40,981 nt of DNA, taken from positions 1 to 40,981 of the forward strand of contig JAFGGU010000050.1 of NCBI GenBank assembly GCA_016930375.1, in the 5' to 3' direction. Under the pieces are notes generated by a model. It worked only from the letters and a program-made list of their open reading frames with translations, was not told the DNA's origin and did no database searches. Each line of letters starts with the position of its first letter. The stretch's first letter is position 1. Made by a program: the position numbers and the translations under genes. Of this stretch, positions 6,697-14,780 are shown one piece after another. The stretch is from Bacteroidales bacterium. Its GTDB lineage: Bacteria > Bacteroidota > Bacteroidia > Bacteroidales > UBA10428.

Positions 6697-7833
6697 ATGT
6701 CAAACGAGGTTTTTATCACCAACGTCAGTAAATTCTTACCAAACAGTCCTGTTTCGAATGATGAAATGGAAGAGTATCTGGGCATGATCAATCACAAGCC
6801 TTCCAAGGCCCGAAGAATCGTGCTCCGGAATAATGGCATTGTCAACCGGCATTATGCCCTTGAAAAGGGGGGCAAAATTACACACAGCAATGCCGAACTG
6901 GCAGCTGCTGCTGTTAATCTTTTGTTTGACGACAGATTTAAAAAGGACGAAGTGCAGTTGCTTGCCAGTGGCACAGCCTCACCCGACCAGGTTATGCCAT
7001 CGCAGGCATCCATGATTCATGGACTGTTGGATATTCCTTCCATTGAAATAGCTTCATTCTCAGGATCATGTTGTGCCAGTATGCAGGCACTCAAGTTTTG
7101 CTATATGTCGGTTCTGTCGGGGAATACCACAAATGCGGTTTGCACCGGTTCCGAAATTTTATCACACTGGATGCTTTCAAAGTATTTTGAGAAAGAAAAC
7201 GAGAATGAAGGCAAACTCAAAGAAAATCCTCTCCTGGCCTTTGAAAAAGAGTTTCTTCGCTGGATGCTCTCTGACGGTGCCGGAGCCGTTCTTATTGAAA
7301 ACAAGCCTGCCGGGAAGCTTCCGCTGCGGATCGAATGGATTGACATCCGTTCCTATGCCAACATCAAGGAAACCTGTATGTATGCCGGTGCGGATAAGGG
7401 AGAGCATGGTGAATTATTGGGATGGTGCAGGTTTGAACCTGAAGATTGGCTGAATAAATCGATATTTTCACTGAAACAGGATACCAGGATGCTGGGAGAG
7501 TTCATTGTTAAGATGGGCGGACAATTTCTGAAAGAGATCATTGAAAGCCGCCATTTCGACATTGGAACCGTTGATTATTTTTTACCGCATCTCTCTTCCG
7601 AGTTTTTCAGGGAACCGATTCTCAAGGAACTGGCGGAGCTCGGCATCAATATCGCAAAAGAGAAATGGTTCACCAATCTGTCCACAGTTGGCAATGTTGC
7701 CACAGTATCTTTTATTCTTATGCTGGAAGAATTAATCCGTACACGGGAGTTAAAAGCAGGGCAGAAAATCCTGATCCAGGTGCCGGAAAGTGCACGCTTC
7801 ACCTATGCGTATGCCTTGCTGACGGTATGTTGA
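6697..7833 (+). CDS. darB: beta-ketoacyl-ACP synthase III-type condensing enzyme, DarB-like
   Basis: This 378-residue KAS III/thiolase-fold enzyme has the probable nucleophile Cys126 in FSGSCCASMQ, preceded by a second Cys at 125. The other two catalytic residues are His298 (YFLPHLSSE) and Asn333 (VGNVATVSF), so the Cys-His-Asn triad is complete. DarB-type ketosynthases condense a beta-ketoacyl thioester with a second acyl unit and cyclise the product to a 1,3-cyclohexanedione, which DarA aromatises. The position right after darA supports this over a fatty-acid FabH role. The stop codon overlaps the first unit of a heptamer repeat array. Confidence 0.87.
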   Translation: MSNEVFITNVSKFLPNSPVSNDEMEEYLGMINHKPSKARRIVLRNNGIVNRHYALEKGGKITHSNAELAAAAVNLLFDDRFKKDEVQLLASGTASPDQVMPSQASMIHGLLDIPSIEIASFSGSCCASMQALKFCYMSVLSGNTTNAVCTGSEILSHWMLSKYFEKENENEGKLKENPLLAFEKEFLRWMLSDGAGAVLIENKPAGKLPLRIEWIDIRSYANIKETCMYAGADKGEHGELLGWCRFEPEDWLNKSIFSLKQDTRMLGEFIVKMGGQFLKEIIESRHFDIGTVDYFLPHLSSEFFREPILKELAELGINIAKEKWFTNLSTVGNVATVSFILMLEELIRTRELKAGQKILIQVPESARFTYAYALLTVC

Positions 7834-7874
7834 TTGCAGATTACAGATTACAGATTACAGATTGCATATTGCAG
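7833..7874. repeat. heptanucleotide tandem repeat, six ATTRCAG units
   Basis: The units ATTGCAG, ATTACAG (three times), ATTGCAT and ATTGCAG follow each other without gaps. The first base is the last base of the darB stop codon. The array lies 31 nt before the ATG at 7906. Because the unit is not a multiple of three, slippage would change frame or spacing. A second heptamer family occurs at 20756-20871. Confidence 0.85.
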
Positions 7875-7905
7875 AATACAAAGTGAGGAGGAAGATCCGA
7901 AGGCT

Positions 7906-8337
7906 ATGAAGATTGATGAAGTACCTCAGGATGGCGCATACCTGATCAAGGGCAAGATCCGCGATTTATGTTATGCTGTGGATAAGGACGGTCATTATAC
8001 CAGTACGCTCAGCATGGGATGGAAACCCAAGAACGAGGCCATGCAGCTTGCCTGGGAACAGGTTTATGAACATGTGGAAGAAAAGCGGCAACTGGTATTG
8101 GCCGGAAAACTCAGTCCAATTGCATTTTATATGGAGCTGAATATAATGACTCCTTCACTGCTGGCGGAATATACCGGATATTCCCGCTGGAAGATCAAGA
8201 GACACCTGAAAATGAAACATTTCGTAAAACTGAGACCGGAAGTGTTAGCGAAATATGCTGAGGCTTTGAATATTACTCCGGCAGAACTGGTTGATTTGGA
8301 AAAGCTACGCGAGATAGTAATAAAACATGAAGATTGA
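7906..8337 (+). CDS. small XRE-like helix-turn-helix protein of the cluster
   Basis: This 143-residue soluble protein starts at ATG 7906. The frame stays open upstream to 7834, but those 24 codons are mostly the heptamer repeat and a GAGGAG-rich stretch that serves better as a ribosome binding site (7887-7892). The C-terminal half (about 70-135) reads like a lambda-repressor/XRE helix-turn-helix: MTPSLLAEYTGYSRWKIKRH and then RPEVLAKYAEALNITPAELV. The N-terminal 60 residues have no match I recognise. It overlaps the BtrH-like gene by 11 nt. It may be the local regulator, for instance binding the palindrome at 5684-5710, or a structural cofactor. Neither role is shown by sequence. Confidence 0.7.
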   Translation: MKIDEVPQDGAYLIKGKIRDLCYAVDKDGHYTSTLSMGWKPKNEAMQLAWEQVYEHVEEKRQLVLAGKLSPIAFYMELNIMTPSLLAEYTGYSRWKIKRHLKMKHFVKLRPEVLAKYAEALNITPAELVDLEKLREIVIKHED

Positions 8338-9328
8338 TTTTCAACATAATCTTGCCGCACACTGTGAAAACGGGGTAACAGCAAACCTCCTGAATTTTTA
8401 TGGTGTGAAACTCAGCGAGCCCATGATCTTCGGAATGGGATCGGGTTACTTTTTTTCACACATGCCATTTTACAAACTGAACGGAATGGCGGTCACTTCC
8501 TTCAGGGTATGGCCAGGTGTAATATTTAAAAGAGTTACCCGGGGGCTGGGAATTCAAGTGAAGCGATATAAATTCAGGAACCCGGAAAAAGCCATGGAAG
8601 AACTTGATCATCTTCTGGAAAAGGGCATTCCGGTCGGCATGCTTGTCGGCGTATTTCATTTACCCTATTTCCCGAAAGAGTACAGGTTTCATTTCAATGC
8701 GCATAATATTACGGTTTTTGGAAGGGAGGGAGACCGGTACTTCGTAAGTGATCCAATCATGGAACATGTGGAGACACTTTCCCGCGAGGAACTCAGGAAG
8801 GTCAGATTTGCCAGGGGTACTTATCCGCCCAGGGGAAGAATGTATTGCATTTCAAAGGTTCCGGAAAAAGTGGATGTCAGACCTGCCATTATCCGTGGCA
8901 TCCGAAAAACTGCCAAAGATATGCTTACCATACCGATTCCGATGTTTGGCATTGACGGCATCCGTTTCCTGTCCGGGAGATTGCGCCAATGGCCGGTCAA
9001 ACTGGGTGAAAAATCCGCTATCCTGAACCTCGGACAGGTTATTCGAATGCTCGAAGAAATAGGGACCGGAGGAGCCGGTTTCAGGTTCATTTATGCGGCA
9101 TTTCTGCAGGAATGTGCTGAAGTATTGCAAAAGCCCTGGCTGAATGATCTGAGCAAAGAAATGACGGGTGTCGGGGATCAATGGCGGGAATTTGCCGTAA
9201 TGGCGGCCCGCTGTTTCAAGAACAGGGATAAGGGACAGATCACCTATGGTCAATTGGCCGACAGGCTATTGGAAATTGCGGACAAAGAGGAAAAGGTGTT
9301 TAGGCAACTCAGGAAAATCAGCCTTTGA
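8327..9328 (+). CDS. BtrH-like acyltransferase (cysteine-peptidase-like fold)
   Basis: This 333-residue protein resembles the BtrH N-terminal domain followed by a helical C-terminal domain (DUF4872-like). Putative catalytic residues are Cys13 in AAHCENGVTANLL, His126 in FNAHNITVFG and Asp142 in YFVSDPIMEH, an order like that of C39/papain-like enzymes. Characterised BtrH moves an acyl chain from an acyl carrier protein to an amine of an aminoglycoside during butirosin synthesis. By analogy this protein may move an ACP-bound chain to an amine or alcohol acceptor. The cluster encodes an ACP. The start at 8327 lies inside the HTH gene, and the stop TGA shares its A with the ATG of the ABC ATPase. 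The acceptor is unknown. Confidence 0.75.
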   Translation: MKIDFQHNLAAHCENGVTANLLNFYGVKLSEPMIFGMGSGYFFSHMPFYKLNGMAVTSFRVWPGVIFKRVTRGLGIQVKRYKFRNPEKAMEELDHLLEKGIPVGMLVGVFHLPYFPKEYRFHFNAHNITVFGREGDRYFVSDPIMEHVETLSREELRKVRFARGTYPPRGRMYCISKVPEKVDVRPAIIRGIRKTAKDMLTIPIPMFGIDGIRFLSGRLRQWPVKLGEKSAILNLGQVIRMLEEIGTGGAGFRFIYAAFLQECAEVLQKPWLNDLSKEMTGVGDQWREFAVMAARCFKNRDKGQITYGQLADRLLEIADKEEKVFRQLRKISL

Positions 9329-10080
9329 TGAACGGAAATAATGCCATCCACATAAAAGACCTGACCAAATACTACAGGGGCAATCAGGAACCGGCTGTTG
9401 ACAAGGTCAGTATGGATGTCTCGGATGGACAGATTTTTGGATTGCTGGGCCCCAACGGAGCCGGGAAAACTACCATGATCCGGATACTTTGCGGTTTGCT
9501 GGCACCTACCGGTGGCACCGTGACCGTGGGTGGGTATGCATTGGATAAGGATATCCATAAAATACGGCGGATCATTGGGGTTGTCCCCCAGGAAATTGCA
9601 TTGTACCCGACTCTTACAGCAGACGAAAACCTCGTGGTATACGGTGGCATATGCGGATTAAAAAAGTATGAGCTGAAAGAAGGCATTAACCGGTGGCTTT
9701 CTGTTTTCGGTCTCGAAAAAAGCCGGCACCAGCAAGTGGGTCGGTTTTCCGGAGGCATGAAAAGAAGGTTGAATCTTATTGCGGGACTCCTGCACAATCC
9801 ACAGATCCTTTTTCTGGATGAACCAACCGTCGGGGTTGATGTTCAATCCAAAAACGTGATCATTGAGAATCTGATGGAAATCAACAAGTTCGGGACCACC
9901 ATTGTTTATACCTCGCATTATCTCGAAGAAGCGGAAAATCTTTGTTCCCACCTGGCGATTATCGACCAAGGCCGTATTATAGCCCGTGGAACAATGAATG
10001 ATATCCGAAAGGCCCATAATACGGAAGCCAGGCTGGAGGACATTTTTCTTGAACTTACCGGTAAAGATCTGAGGGACTAA
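9328..10080 (+). CDS. ABC transporter ATP-binding protein
   Basis: This 250-residue ATPase has Walker A GPNGAGKTT (41-49), signature FSGGMKRRL, Walker B ILFLDEPTVGVD and an H-loop His in YTSHYLEEAE. The class pairs with ABC-2 permeases for export of lipids, drugs or antibiotics. A TTG one codon earlier (9325) is in frame, but ATG 9328, sharing its A with the preceding TGA, is the natural coupled start. The partner permease begins 3 nt after the stop. Its place between tailoring and chain-building genes suggests it exports the cluster product or confers self-protection. Confidence 0.93.
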   Translation: MNGNNAIHIKDLTKYYRGNQEPAVDKVSMDVSDGQIFGLLGPNGAGKTTMIRILCGLLAPTGGTVTVGGYALDKDIHKIRRIIGVVPQEIALYPTLTADENLVVYGGICGLKKYELKEGINRWLSVFGLEKSRHQQVGRFSGGMKRRLNLIAGLLHNPQILFLDEPTVGVDVQSKNVIIENLMEINKFGTTIVYTSHYLEEAENLCSHLAIIDQGRIIARGTMNDIRKAHNTEARLEDIFLELTGKDLRD

Positions 10081-10083
10081 ATC

Positions 10084-11364
10084 ATGCGTGCAATACGTAA
10101 ACTGGTTTACAAGGATTTCCTGGTCATTATCAGGGACAGGGGAGGACTGGCCATGCTTTTCCTTATGCCCATGGCACTGGTTCTTATCATGACCAGTTTA
10201 CAGGACAATACTTTTAAAGCCATTAACGAAAGCGGAATTAACCTGATCATTCTCAACAACGATCCGGATTCCCTGGGTGCGGCCATCGAACAGGAGATTG
10301 TGAGTTCGAACTTTTTCAACACCCACCATTCCATCAACGGACAAAAGCCAACTGAACAGGCAATTATTGATGCTGTTGCAGCCGGAAAGTTCCAGATAGG
10401 CATTGTAATTCCGGCCGCTGCAACGCAAAAGATCCGCGAAAGGGTCAGTCAAAATGTAGCTCTTATCTTTTCAGGTGACTCTGCACAAAGCCTAAGCCAG
10501 CCTGATTCCATCACAATCATGCTGTATATTGATCCCGCAACCAAAAATTCCCTGCGTTCCTCCCTGCAGGGTTCAATCCGTGAATATGCCAACCGGGTGG
10601 AATCGCGAATCGTTTTGAATGAACTTACCCGGGAGATCAACACCCGGTTCATGATGCCGGTAACCAACCTGAATCTCATCAAGCAGGAAATGGTGACATA
10701 CCAGGAGGTATATGTCGCCCGGGGAAACAAAACTGTGATACCCAATTCCGTGCAACACAATGTGCCTGCCTGGACACTATTTGCCATGTTCTTTATCGTG
10801 ATACCTTTTGCCAGCGCGATGATCAAGGAACGTGAAGACGGTAGCCTGGCCCGGTTACTTACCATGCCCTGCTCCTATACAAGCATCATGATCAGCAAAA
10901 TATTGGTTTATTTGCTGGTATGCATGTTACAGTTTGCCCTGATCACACTCATGGGAGTATATCTGTTTCCCATGTTCGGCTTGCCTTCCCTGGCGGTATA
11001 CGGCCATCTTACCGGACTTACGGTCATGGCTCTTGCCGCAGCCCTGGCTGCCATTGGATACGGGATATCTGTTGGAACCATTGCAAGAACGCATCAACAG
11101 GCTGCTATATTCGCCTCCATTTCAGTTGTTATTCTGGCAGCCATTGGAGGAATCTGGGTGCCGGTTTTCATCATGCCGCCCCTTTTCAGGAAGATCAGCG
11201 TGGCATCACCCCTGAACTGGGGTCTCAATGGCTTTTACGATATCCTGGTACGCAATGCGCATCTGGCTGATGTCATACACTACGGAGTTTATATGATCCT
11301 GTTTTCGCTCCTGTGTTTGCTGATTGCTTTGTATTATCACAAACTGCGTAGAGAATACAACTGA
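10084..11364 (+). CDS. ABC-2 type transporter permease
   Basis: This 426-residue membrane protein has one N-terminal transmembrane helix (about 22-40), a large external domain (about 45-230) and a C-terminal bundle of about five helices, for example WTLFAMFFIVIPFASAMI and LALTVMAL-type segments ending in YGVYMILFSLLCLLIALYY. The motif KEREDGSLARLLTMP after the second helix is typical of ABC-2 permeases of the YhaP/drug and lipid exporter type. It forms an exporter with the ATPase gene just upstream. A single permease gene implies a homodimer. Confidence 0.9.
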   Translation: MRAIRKLVYKDFLVIIRDRGGLAMLFLMPMALVLIMTSLQDNTFKAINESGINLIILNNDPDSLGAAIEQEIVSSNFFNTHHSINGQKPTEQAIIDAVAAGKFQIGIVIPAAATQKIRERVSQNVALIFSGDSAQSLSQPDSITIMLYIDPATKNSLRSSLQGSIREYANRVESRIVLNELTREINTRFMMPVTNLNLIKQEMVTYQEVYVARGNKTVIPNSVQHNVPAWTLFAMFFIVIPFASAMIKEREDGSLARLLTMPCSYTSIMISKILVYLLVCMLQFALITLMGVYLFPMFGLPSLAVYGHLTGLTVMALAAALAAIGYGISVGTIARTHQQAAIFASISVVILAAIGGIWVPVFIMPPLFRKISVASPLNWGLNGFYDILVRNAHLADVIHYGVYMILFSLLCLLIALYYHKLRREYN

Positions 11365-11368
11365 AATC

Positions 11369-12235
11369 ATGACTGAAAAAGTTAAAACAGCGCGCCTGTC
11401 GATCATTTCCAACAGCAGCCTGATTGTAATAAAGCTCCTGGCGGGTTTGATAAGCGGATCCGTAAGCATCATTTCAGAGGCCATCCATTCTGGCATGGAC
11501 CTTCTGGCGGCTATTATAGCATTTTTCTCCGTAAAAATGTCCGATATTCCGCCTGACAGGGAGCATCCTTACGGCCATGGCAAATTCGAGAATGTATCCG
11601 GGGTGGTTGAAGCCGTGCTGATTTTCATTGCGGCCGGATGGATCATTTATGAAGCCGTCCATAAAATGATTGCACCGGGACCCATTGAGAACATCGGAAT
11701 TGGTGCTGCGGTAATGGCTGTTTCCGCCATCGTAAACTTTCTTGTATCGCGCCGGCTTTACCAGGTGGCCAAAAAAACCGATTCCATTGCGCTTGAAGCG
11801 GATGCCCTGCATTTGAAAACCGATGTATACACTTCTGTTGGTGTAGCCGTAGGGTTATCACTGCTGTGGATCACTGGCTGGAAGCTTCTTGATCCGCTTG
11901 TTGCCATTGCAGTTGCCCTGATGATCATCCGGGAATCGTATCTCCTTCTCCGGAATGCTTTTTCACCACTGCTCGATTCCTCACTTTCGGAAGAGGAAAC
12001 AAACATCATCCATGAGGTTATTCAAAAAAGAGGTTTTTCTTTTCACCATTTGAGAACCAGGAAATCCGGACGCTACAGGTTCGCCGACCTGCATCTTGAG
12101 TTGCCTGAGAATATGATCCTTACGGAGGTGCATAAAATCTGCGACGAAATTGAAGTTGAGATCGAACGAAGAATCAACGATATTGATATTGAAATTCATG
12201 CTGAACCCATGGAATCACAACAAATTATAAGTTAA
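11369..12235 (+). CDS. cation diffusion facilitator family transporter
   Basis: This 288-residue protein has six transmembrane segments and the paired CDF metal-site motifs His40-x3-Asp44 (AIHSGMD) and His148-x3-Asp152 (LHLKTD), plus HPYGHGKFE. These are the hallmarks of proton-coupled Zn2+/Fe2+/Mn2+ exporters. The C-terminal cytoplasmic domain (about 205-288) ends DIDIEIHAEP. An in-frame start at 11324 lies inside the permease; ATG 11369, 4 nt after the permease stop, is preferred. Finding it between an ABC exporter and an ACP gene is unusual. It may supply or remove a metal used by a cluster enzyme, or transport something else. Confidence 0.9.
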   Translation: MTEKVKTARLSIISNSSLIVIKLLAGLISGSVSIISEAIHSGMDLLAAIIAFFSVKMSDIPPDREHPYGHGKFENVSGVVEAVLIFIAAGWIIYEAVHKMIAPGPIENIGIGAAVMAVSAIVNFLVSRRLYQVAKKTDSIALEADALHLKTDVYTSVGVAVGLSLLWITGWKLLDPLVAIAVALMIIRESYLLLRNAFSPLLDSSLSEEETNIIHEVIQKRGFSFHHLRTRKSGRYRFADLHLELPENMILTEVHKICDEIEVEIERRINDIDIEIHAEPMESQQIIS

Positions 12236-12245
12236 ATTTGCTATT

Positions 12246-12509
12246 ATGGAAGATCTTATCAAACAGCTCAAACAAGATATTATTGAAGCACTTTCCCTGG
12301 AAGATGTAGTTGCCGATGATTTTGACGCCGACACACCCTTGTTTGTTGAAGGCCTTGGACTTGATTCGATAGATGCCCTGGAACTGATTCTGCTGATGGA
12401 AAGAAAGTACGGAGTGAAAATTGAGGATCCCAAGGAGCGACGCAACGTTTTGCGGAATGTCAGGGCTATGGCAGAGTGCATCGTCAATCACCGAAATACG
12501 AACGGGTAA
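12246..12509 (+). CDS. acyl carrier protein
   Basis: This 87-residue acidic protein has the 4'-phosphopantetheine attachment motif GLGLDSIDALEL, with the carrier Ser at position 41, and a downstream helix III/IV pattern. It would carry the growing or finished acyl chain for the two KS-type proteins that follow and for transfer by the BtrH-like enzyme. Its stop TAA shares its last A with the ATG of the next gene. No phosphopantetheinyl transferase gene is nearby, so the host enzyme must load it. Confidence 0.93.
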   Translation: MEDLIKQLKQDIIEALSLEDVVADDFDADTPLFVEGLGLDSIDALELILLMERKYGVKIEDPKERRNVLRNVRAMAECIVNHRNTNG

Positions 12510-13699
12510 TGCATCCCAGGGTTTTTGTTACCGGTGTGGGCATTCTCTCGGCTATAGGCAACGGTACCGATGAAACCCTTAACGCATTTAAGAATCTGAA
12601 GACAGGCATCGGAAAACTCTCCTTGTTTCAATCGGCTCATGAAAATATTCCCGTAGCAGAAGTCAGGTTCAGTAACCCTGAGCTGGCGGAGCTGGCAGGC
12701 GCCCGGGAGGACAGTATGCCGTTTTCGCGCAATACCCTCCTTGCCCTGGTAGCCTCAAAGCAGGCAGTTCATGCCTCGGGATGGACCAGTGTCCGGGAGA
12801 AGCATACCGGGATCATCTTTGCCACTACGGTAGGAGGCATGGATCTCAATGAACAGTACTATAAATCACTTCTGGAAAATGCCGAACACAAACAGGTGAT
12901 AGGGTTGCTTGACAGCGCTGACAGCACGGAGAAAGTGGCAGCTTATTTGGGTATCCGGCATCATGTGACTACCATCTCAACGGCATGTTCTTCATCGGCA
13001 AACGCTGTAATGCTTGGGGCAAGGCTGATCAGGAATAATCATCTCCAGAGGGTTCTGGTTGGAGGCGCCGACTCACTCACCAGATTTACGCTCAATGGTT
13101 TCAGTGCGCTTGAAATTTTATCTCCTTCCGGTTGTCGCCCGTTTGACAGGAACAGGAATGGCCTGACAATAGGAGAGGGCGCAGCTGCCCTGGTGCTGGA
13201 ATCAGAGGAATGCGCTGATCCCGGCAGAATCATTTGTGAGGTCTCCGGATATGCGAATGTAAATGAAGCATACCATGCCACTGCTTCCACGGCGGATGGC
13301 TTCGGAGCCATCCTGGCCATGAACCGGGCTCTCGAATCCGCATCTCTGAAAGCTTCTGATATAAGCTACATCAATGCACACGGAACAGGCACGGAGATCA
13401 ACGATCTGTCCGAAGGTATTGCCATTGATAAGGTATTTGGCAGCCAGGTACCCCCGGTAAGTTCTACCAAAGCATTTACCGGTCATACCCTGGGGGCTGC
13501 CGGGGCCGTGGAAGCAGTATTCTCCGGTATGGCCATCCGGGATCAGATTGTCCTGCCCGGAATGAATTTTACCGATCCGATGCCGGAACTGTCCTTTCTC
13601 CCCAGGCTTAAGATCGAGTCGCGCAGGATAATGCATGTAATGTCAAATTCATTTGGATTTGGCGGAAGCAATACAACACTCATCTTTTCAAAAGCATAA
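12509..13699 (+). CDS. beta-ketoacyl-ACP synthase, FabF/KAS II type
   Basis: This 396-residue ketosynthase has the complete decarboxylating-condensation triad: Cys160 (STACSSSAN), His291 (INAHGTGTE) and His326 (AFTGHTLGAAGA). The glycine-rich C-terminal SNSFGFGGSN is also present. The start is ATG 12509, overlapping the ACP stop by 1 nt. An upstream in-frame start at 12476 would lie within the ACP gene and add residues unlike the family. It probably forms a heterodimer with the degenerate KS encoded 1 nt downstream, as in aryl-polyene and type II polyketide systems, and extends a chain on the neighbouring ACP. Confidence 0.93.
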   Translation: MHPRVFVTGVGILSAIGNGTDETLNAFKNLKTGIGKLSLFQSAHENIPVAEVRFSNPELAELAGAREDSMPFSRNTLLALVASKQAVHASGWTSVREKHTGIIFATTVGGMDLNEQYYKSLLENAEHKQVIGLLDSADSTEKVAAYLGIRHHVTTISTACSSSANAVMLGARLIRNNHLQRVLVGGADSLTRFTLNGFSALEILSPSGCRPFDRNRNGLTIGEGAAALVLESEECADPGRIICEVSGYANVNEAYHATASTADGFGAILAMNRALESASLKASDISYINAHGTGTEINDLSEGIAIDKVFGSQVPPVSSTKAFTGHTLGAAGAVEAVFSGMAIRDQIVLPGMNFTDPMPELSFLPRLKIESRRIMHVMSNSFGFGGSNTTLIFSKA

Positions 13700-13700
13700 C

Positions 13701-14780
13701 ATGAAAGCAGCCATCATAGCAAGTAGTGTTATTTCTCCCCAACAGACCTACAATTCCGACGGTTTCCCGCCTGAATTAATCGAAACCATTGCCGATCATC
13801 TTGTTTGTGTGGAACCCGACTACAGGAATCTCCTTAATCCCATCCAGTTGAGGCGAATGCCCCGGATCCTGAAGATGGGCCTTGCCTGTTCGCAAACCTG
13901 TATCAACAGGGCCGACGGAATTTCTCCCGATGCGATTATTGTGGGGACAGGCCTGGGATGCCTCGATAATCTTGAGAAGTTCCTGCTTGAGGTGCTCATC
14001 AGCAATGAACATGTAACCAGTGTACTGCCATTTATTAATTCAACCCACAATGCCGTGGCTGCCCATGTGGCCATGCTTCTGAAAAACCACAATTACAATA
14101 TCACCTATTGTCACCGGTGCTTTTCTTTTGAAAGTGCATTGCAGGATGCCCTGCTTCAAATGGAAGAAAAAAAGGCAAAAAATATCCTGGTTGGTGGGAT
14201 TGATGAATGCACGAATGATTTCATGAAATTGCACGGGTACCTCGGTTACTGGAAAGATCCCCAAAGCAATCTGAAGTTGCTGTCCGGTAAATCCTCTGGA
14301 ACCATAGCCGGAGAAGGTTCTGCTTTTTTTATGCTCTCGGGCGAGGCAGGTGAAGGAGAGAATCGTGTTCTTCTTGACGGCGTTCATACCTTTTTTACGC
14401 CCCAAAAGGCGGACACCGCTGAGATATTGGAGGAGATAGACTGGTTACTGCAGAAATCCGGTTCCAGGCTCGATGAGATTGACGGGGTAATGCTCGGTGT
14501 AAACGGCGATTACCGGTTTACTGAACTTTATGATGACCTGCAAAAGAACTGCTTTTCTGACAATACCGAATTTCTTTATTACAAGCACCTTTGCGGGGAG
14601 TATTATACATCCAGTGCATTTGCCCTGTGGCTTGGATGCGTTGTCCTCAGGAACCGGCATATACCTGATGCCTTGCGGCTAAACGGAAAATCCGGACATG
14701 CCATCAACAACCTTTTAATATACAATCATTTCAGAAACAAAGAGCACTCGCTGATTTTACTGAGATATGGACAGTTTTGA
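13701..14780 (+). CDS. degenerate beta-ketoacyl synthase, chain-length-factor-like
   Basis: This 359-residue protein has the outline of a ketosynthase N-terminal domain (VGTGLGCLDNLEKF, FINSTHNAVAAHVAM, ILVGGIDECTNDF, GEGSAFFML). It has a Cys at 140 (HRCFSFESAL) where the nucleophile would be. The first catalytic His is replaced (VMLGVNGDYRF in place of a NAHGTGT motif). The second region reads KHLCGEYYTSSAFA rather than GHTLGAAGA. I infer a non-condensing partner that sets chain length for the KS upstream. The start is ATG 13701. It overlaps the next gene by 14 nt. Confidence 0.75.
   Translation: MKAAIIASSVISPQQTYNSDGFPPELIETIADHLVCVEPDYRNLLNPIQLRRMPRILKMGLACSQTCINRADGISPDAIIVGTGLGCLDNLEKFLLEVLISNEHVTSVLPFINSTHNAVAAHVAMLLKNHNYNITYCHRCFSFESALQDALLQMEEKKAKNILVGGIDECTNDFMKLHGYLGYWKDPQSNLKLLSGKSSGTIAGEGSAFFMLSGEAGEGENRVLLDGVHTFFTPQKADTAEILEEIDWLLQKSGSRLDEIDGVMLGVNGDYRFTELYDDLQKNCFSDNTEFLYYKHLCGEYYTSSAFALWLGCVVLRNRHIPDALRLNGKSGHAINNLLIYNHFRNKEHSLILLRYGQF

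Noticed and set aside
7834-7905. N-terminal extension of the HTH protein
   Set aside because: The extra 24 codons encode the heptamer repeat; ATG 7906 with a GAGGAG sequence before it is a better start.
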